6,503 nt of DNA from Hyphomonadaceae bacterium (GTDB taxonomy: Bacteria; Pseudomonadota; Alphaproteobacteria; Caulobacterales; Aquidulcibacteraceae), in the NCBI GenBank assembly GCA_025458365.1, contig JALOSP010000080.1, positions 1 through 6,503 on the forward strand, given 5' to 3'. Below, in pieces: positions 5,525-6,503 of the stretch; position 1 is the first letter of the stretch, and every line of letters starts with the position of its first letter. The notes beneath the pieces were generated by a model. It worked only from the letters and a program-made list of their open reading frames with translations, searched no databases and was not told the origin of the DNA. The translations under genes were made by a program, and so were the position numbers.

Positions 5525-6503
5525 GACGCGCGCTCCACCGTGTTGAGCCGCTGGCCGCGAACAAAGATGTCCGGATCATAGGTGGCGCCAAATCCCGGCC
5601 CTGTCGGCACGGGCAATTCACCATTGACAGGTGATAGCATGGGTGAATGACCAAAGTTCAAGGCCCGCTCACGGGCCCGGTATTCCTGAAAGCCATAAAG
5701 ATTGGGCGTAGTGGCGGCAAAGGCCAGCAGCTCGACGGTTTCGACCCCGTTGCGTGGATAGTGCGGCGCGACGGGCACGCCAGCGCCGTCCGCCATGCGG
5801 GCCACTTTCAGCGTCCGGCTCATGCCGCCATTGTACATGAAATCAGGCTGCAACACATGCAGCGCCCGGTTTTCCAGATACCAGCGCCAGCGCTCCATCG
5901 CGCCATCCTGCTCACCACCTGCGATCTTCAGTTTCATCCGGCGGCGGCGCACGAAACGCGTCACCTGGGCAGTCATTTCGAAGTCTTCATAGGGGCAGGG
6001 TTCTTCGAGAATATCGACCCCGTGATCCTCCAGCACCTGACACAACCGGATCGCGGTCGGGGCGTCAAAACTGCCATTGGCGTCGGCATGGATGGTGATG
6101 GCATCGCCCAGTTCGCGCCGGGCCAGCGCTACCAGCGCCTCCTGGCGACCGGGTGCGGCATCGCGGTTGCGGCTCATCCGGCCACCGACCTTGATCTTGA
6201 CCGCGCTCGCTCCGGTGCGGGCGAGCTGTTCGGACAGGAAGCCGACTTCCTCTTCCGGCGTGGAATTCCGGCTCAGGCTGGAGAGATAGACCGGGACGGA
6301 TTCGCGTATCCGGGTGCCCATGAAACTGGTGCAGGGCAGGCCAGCAGTCCGGCCCAGCATGTCCCACACTGCCAGTTCGATGTGGCCGATGGCTGTCCAT
6401 AGCGCCAGACCGGCGAACTTGTATTCGCGCCGATAGATGGAGTCGATCAGGGCCTCGATGGTGCGCATGTCTTGGCCCAACAGGCGCGGCGCCACCACGA
6501 GAT
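5521..6503 (-). CDS. Enolase-superfamily enzyme, mandelate racemase subgroup (5' end outside window)
   Basis: The first visible gene of the operon runs off the right edge; the frame stays open through 6503, and the GTG at 6498 is internal (the preceding codon is a leucine) rather than a start. About 325 C-terminal residues are present, covering the end of the capping domain and the whole barrel. Numbering from the valine at 6498, it has K101 and K103 (KIKVGG), D139 (ADANGSFD), E165/E166 (LEEPCP), E196 (GGEQDG), D219 (QPDFMYNGG), H246 (PHYPRNG) and E272 (FQEYR). This is the complete mandelate-racemase-type set, so a Mg2+-dependent sugar-acid dehydratase or epimerase is expected. It shares the GGRMSRNRDA insert and ADANGSFDAPTAI with the next gene and is plainly its paralogue. 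Whether it also has a Tat leader cannot be seen. Its stop overlaps the next start by four bases. Confidence 0.87.
   Translation of the reverse strand, partial: LVVAPRLLGQDMRTIEALIDSIYRREYKFAGLALWTAIGHIELAVWDMLGRTAGLPCTSFMGTRIRESVPVYLSSLSRNSTPEEEVGFLSEQLARTGASAVKIKVGGRMSRNRDAAPGRQEALVALARRELGDAITIHADANGSFDAPTAIRLCQVLEDHGVDILEEPCPYEDFEMTAQVTRFVRRRRMKLKIAGGEQDGAMERWRWYLENRALHVLQPDFMYNGGMSRTLKVARMADGAGVPVAPHYPRNGVETVELLAFAATTPNLYGFQEYRARERALNFGHSPMLSPVNGELPVPTGPGFGATYDPDIFVRGQRLNTVERAS

Overview
The window is GC-rich and gene-dense, and looks like an alphaproteobacterial accessory region. The codon use, the Tat-type leaders and the kind of IS3-family element fit a sphingomonad- or Caulobacter-like host, but that placement is an inference from style and not a marker-gene result.

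Layout. Positions 1 to about 1270 hold the right-hand part of an IS3-family insertion sequence on the plus strand: orfA (37-294), orfB (358-1218, with an intact DDE triad) and a probable right end at 1270. A short palindromic insert (about 281-325, perfect 10-bp stem at 295-317) sits inside the end of orfA. It cuts orfA short with an amber codon and leaves orfA and orfB in the same frame, separated only by that codon. A second IS3-like right end may lie at 1281-1320. Positions 1321-1458 hold nothing I can recognise.

Positions 1459-6503 are a tightly packed minus-strand operon, transcribed right to left and converging on the IS. In order of transcription it encodes: a 5'-incomplete mandelate-racemase-subgroup enolase-superfamily enzyme (5521-6503); a second member of the same family with a Tat leader (4223-5524); a GH28 polygalacturonase-like lipoprotein (2883-4226); and a second GH28 protein with a Tat leader and a lipobox (1459-2886). 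Every junction is a 4-base stop/start overlap (GTGA, GTGA, ATGA), so the genes are probably translationally coupled. The promoter and the start of the first gene lie beyond the right edge.

Working together: the GH28 proteins should cleave galacturonan- or rhamnogalacturonan-type pectic glycans outside the cytoplasm. The enolase-superfamily enzymes should act on a sugar acid (aldonate, uronate or aldarate) by proton abstraction and probably dehydration. The unusual point is that at least one of these sugar-acid enzymes carries an export signal, so part of the acid-sugar chemistry may occur in the periplasm beside the glycosidases. No transporter, regulator, RNA gene or CRISPR array is visible.
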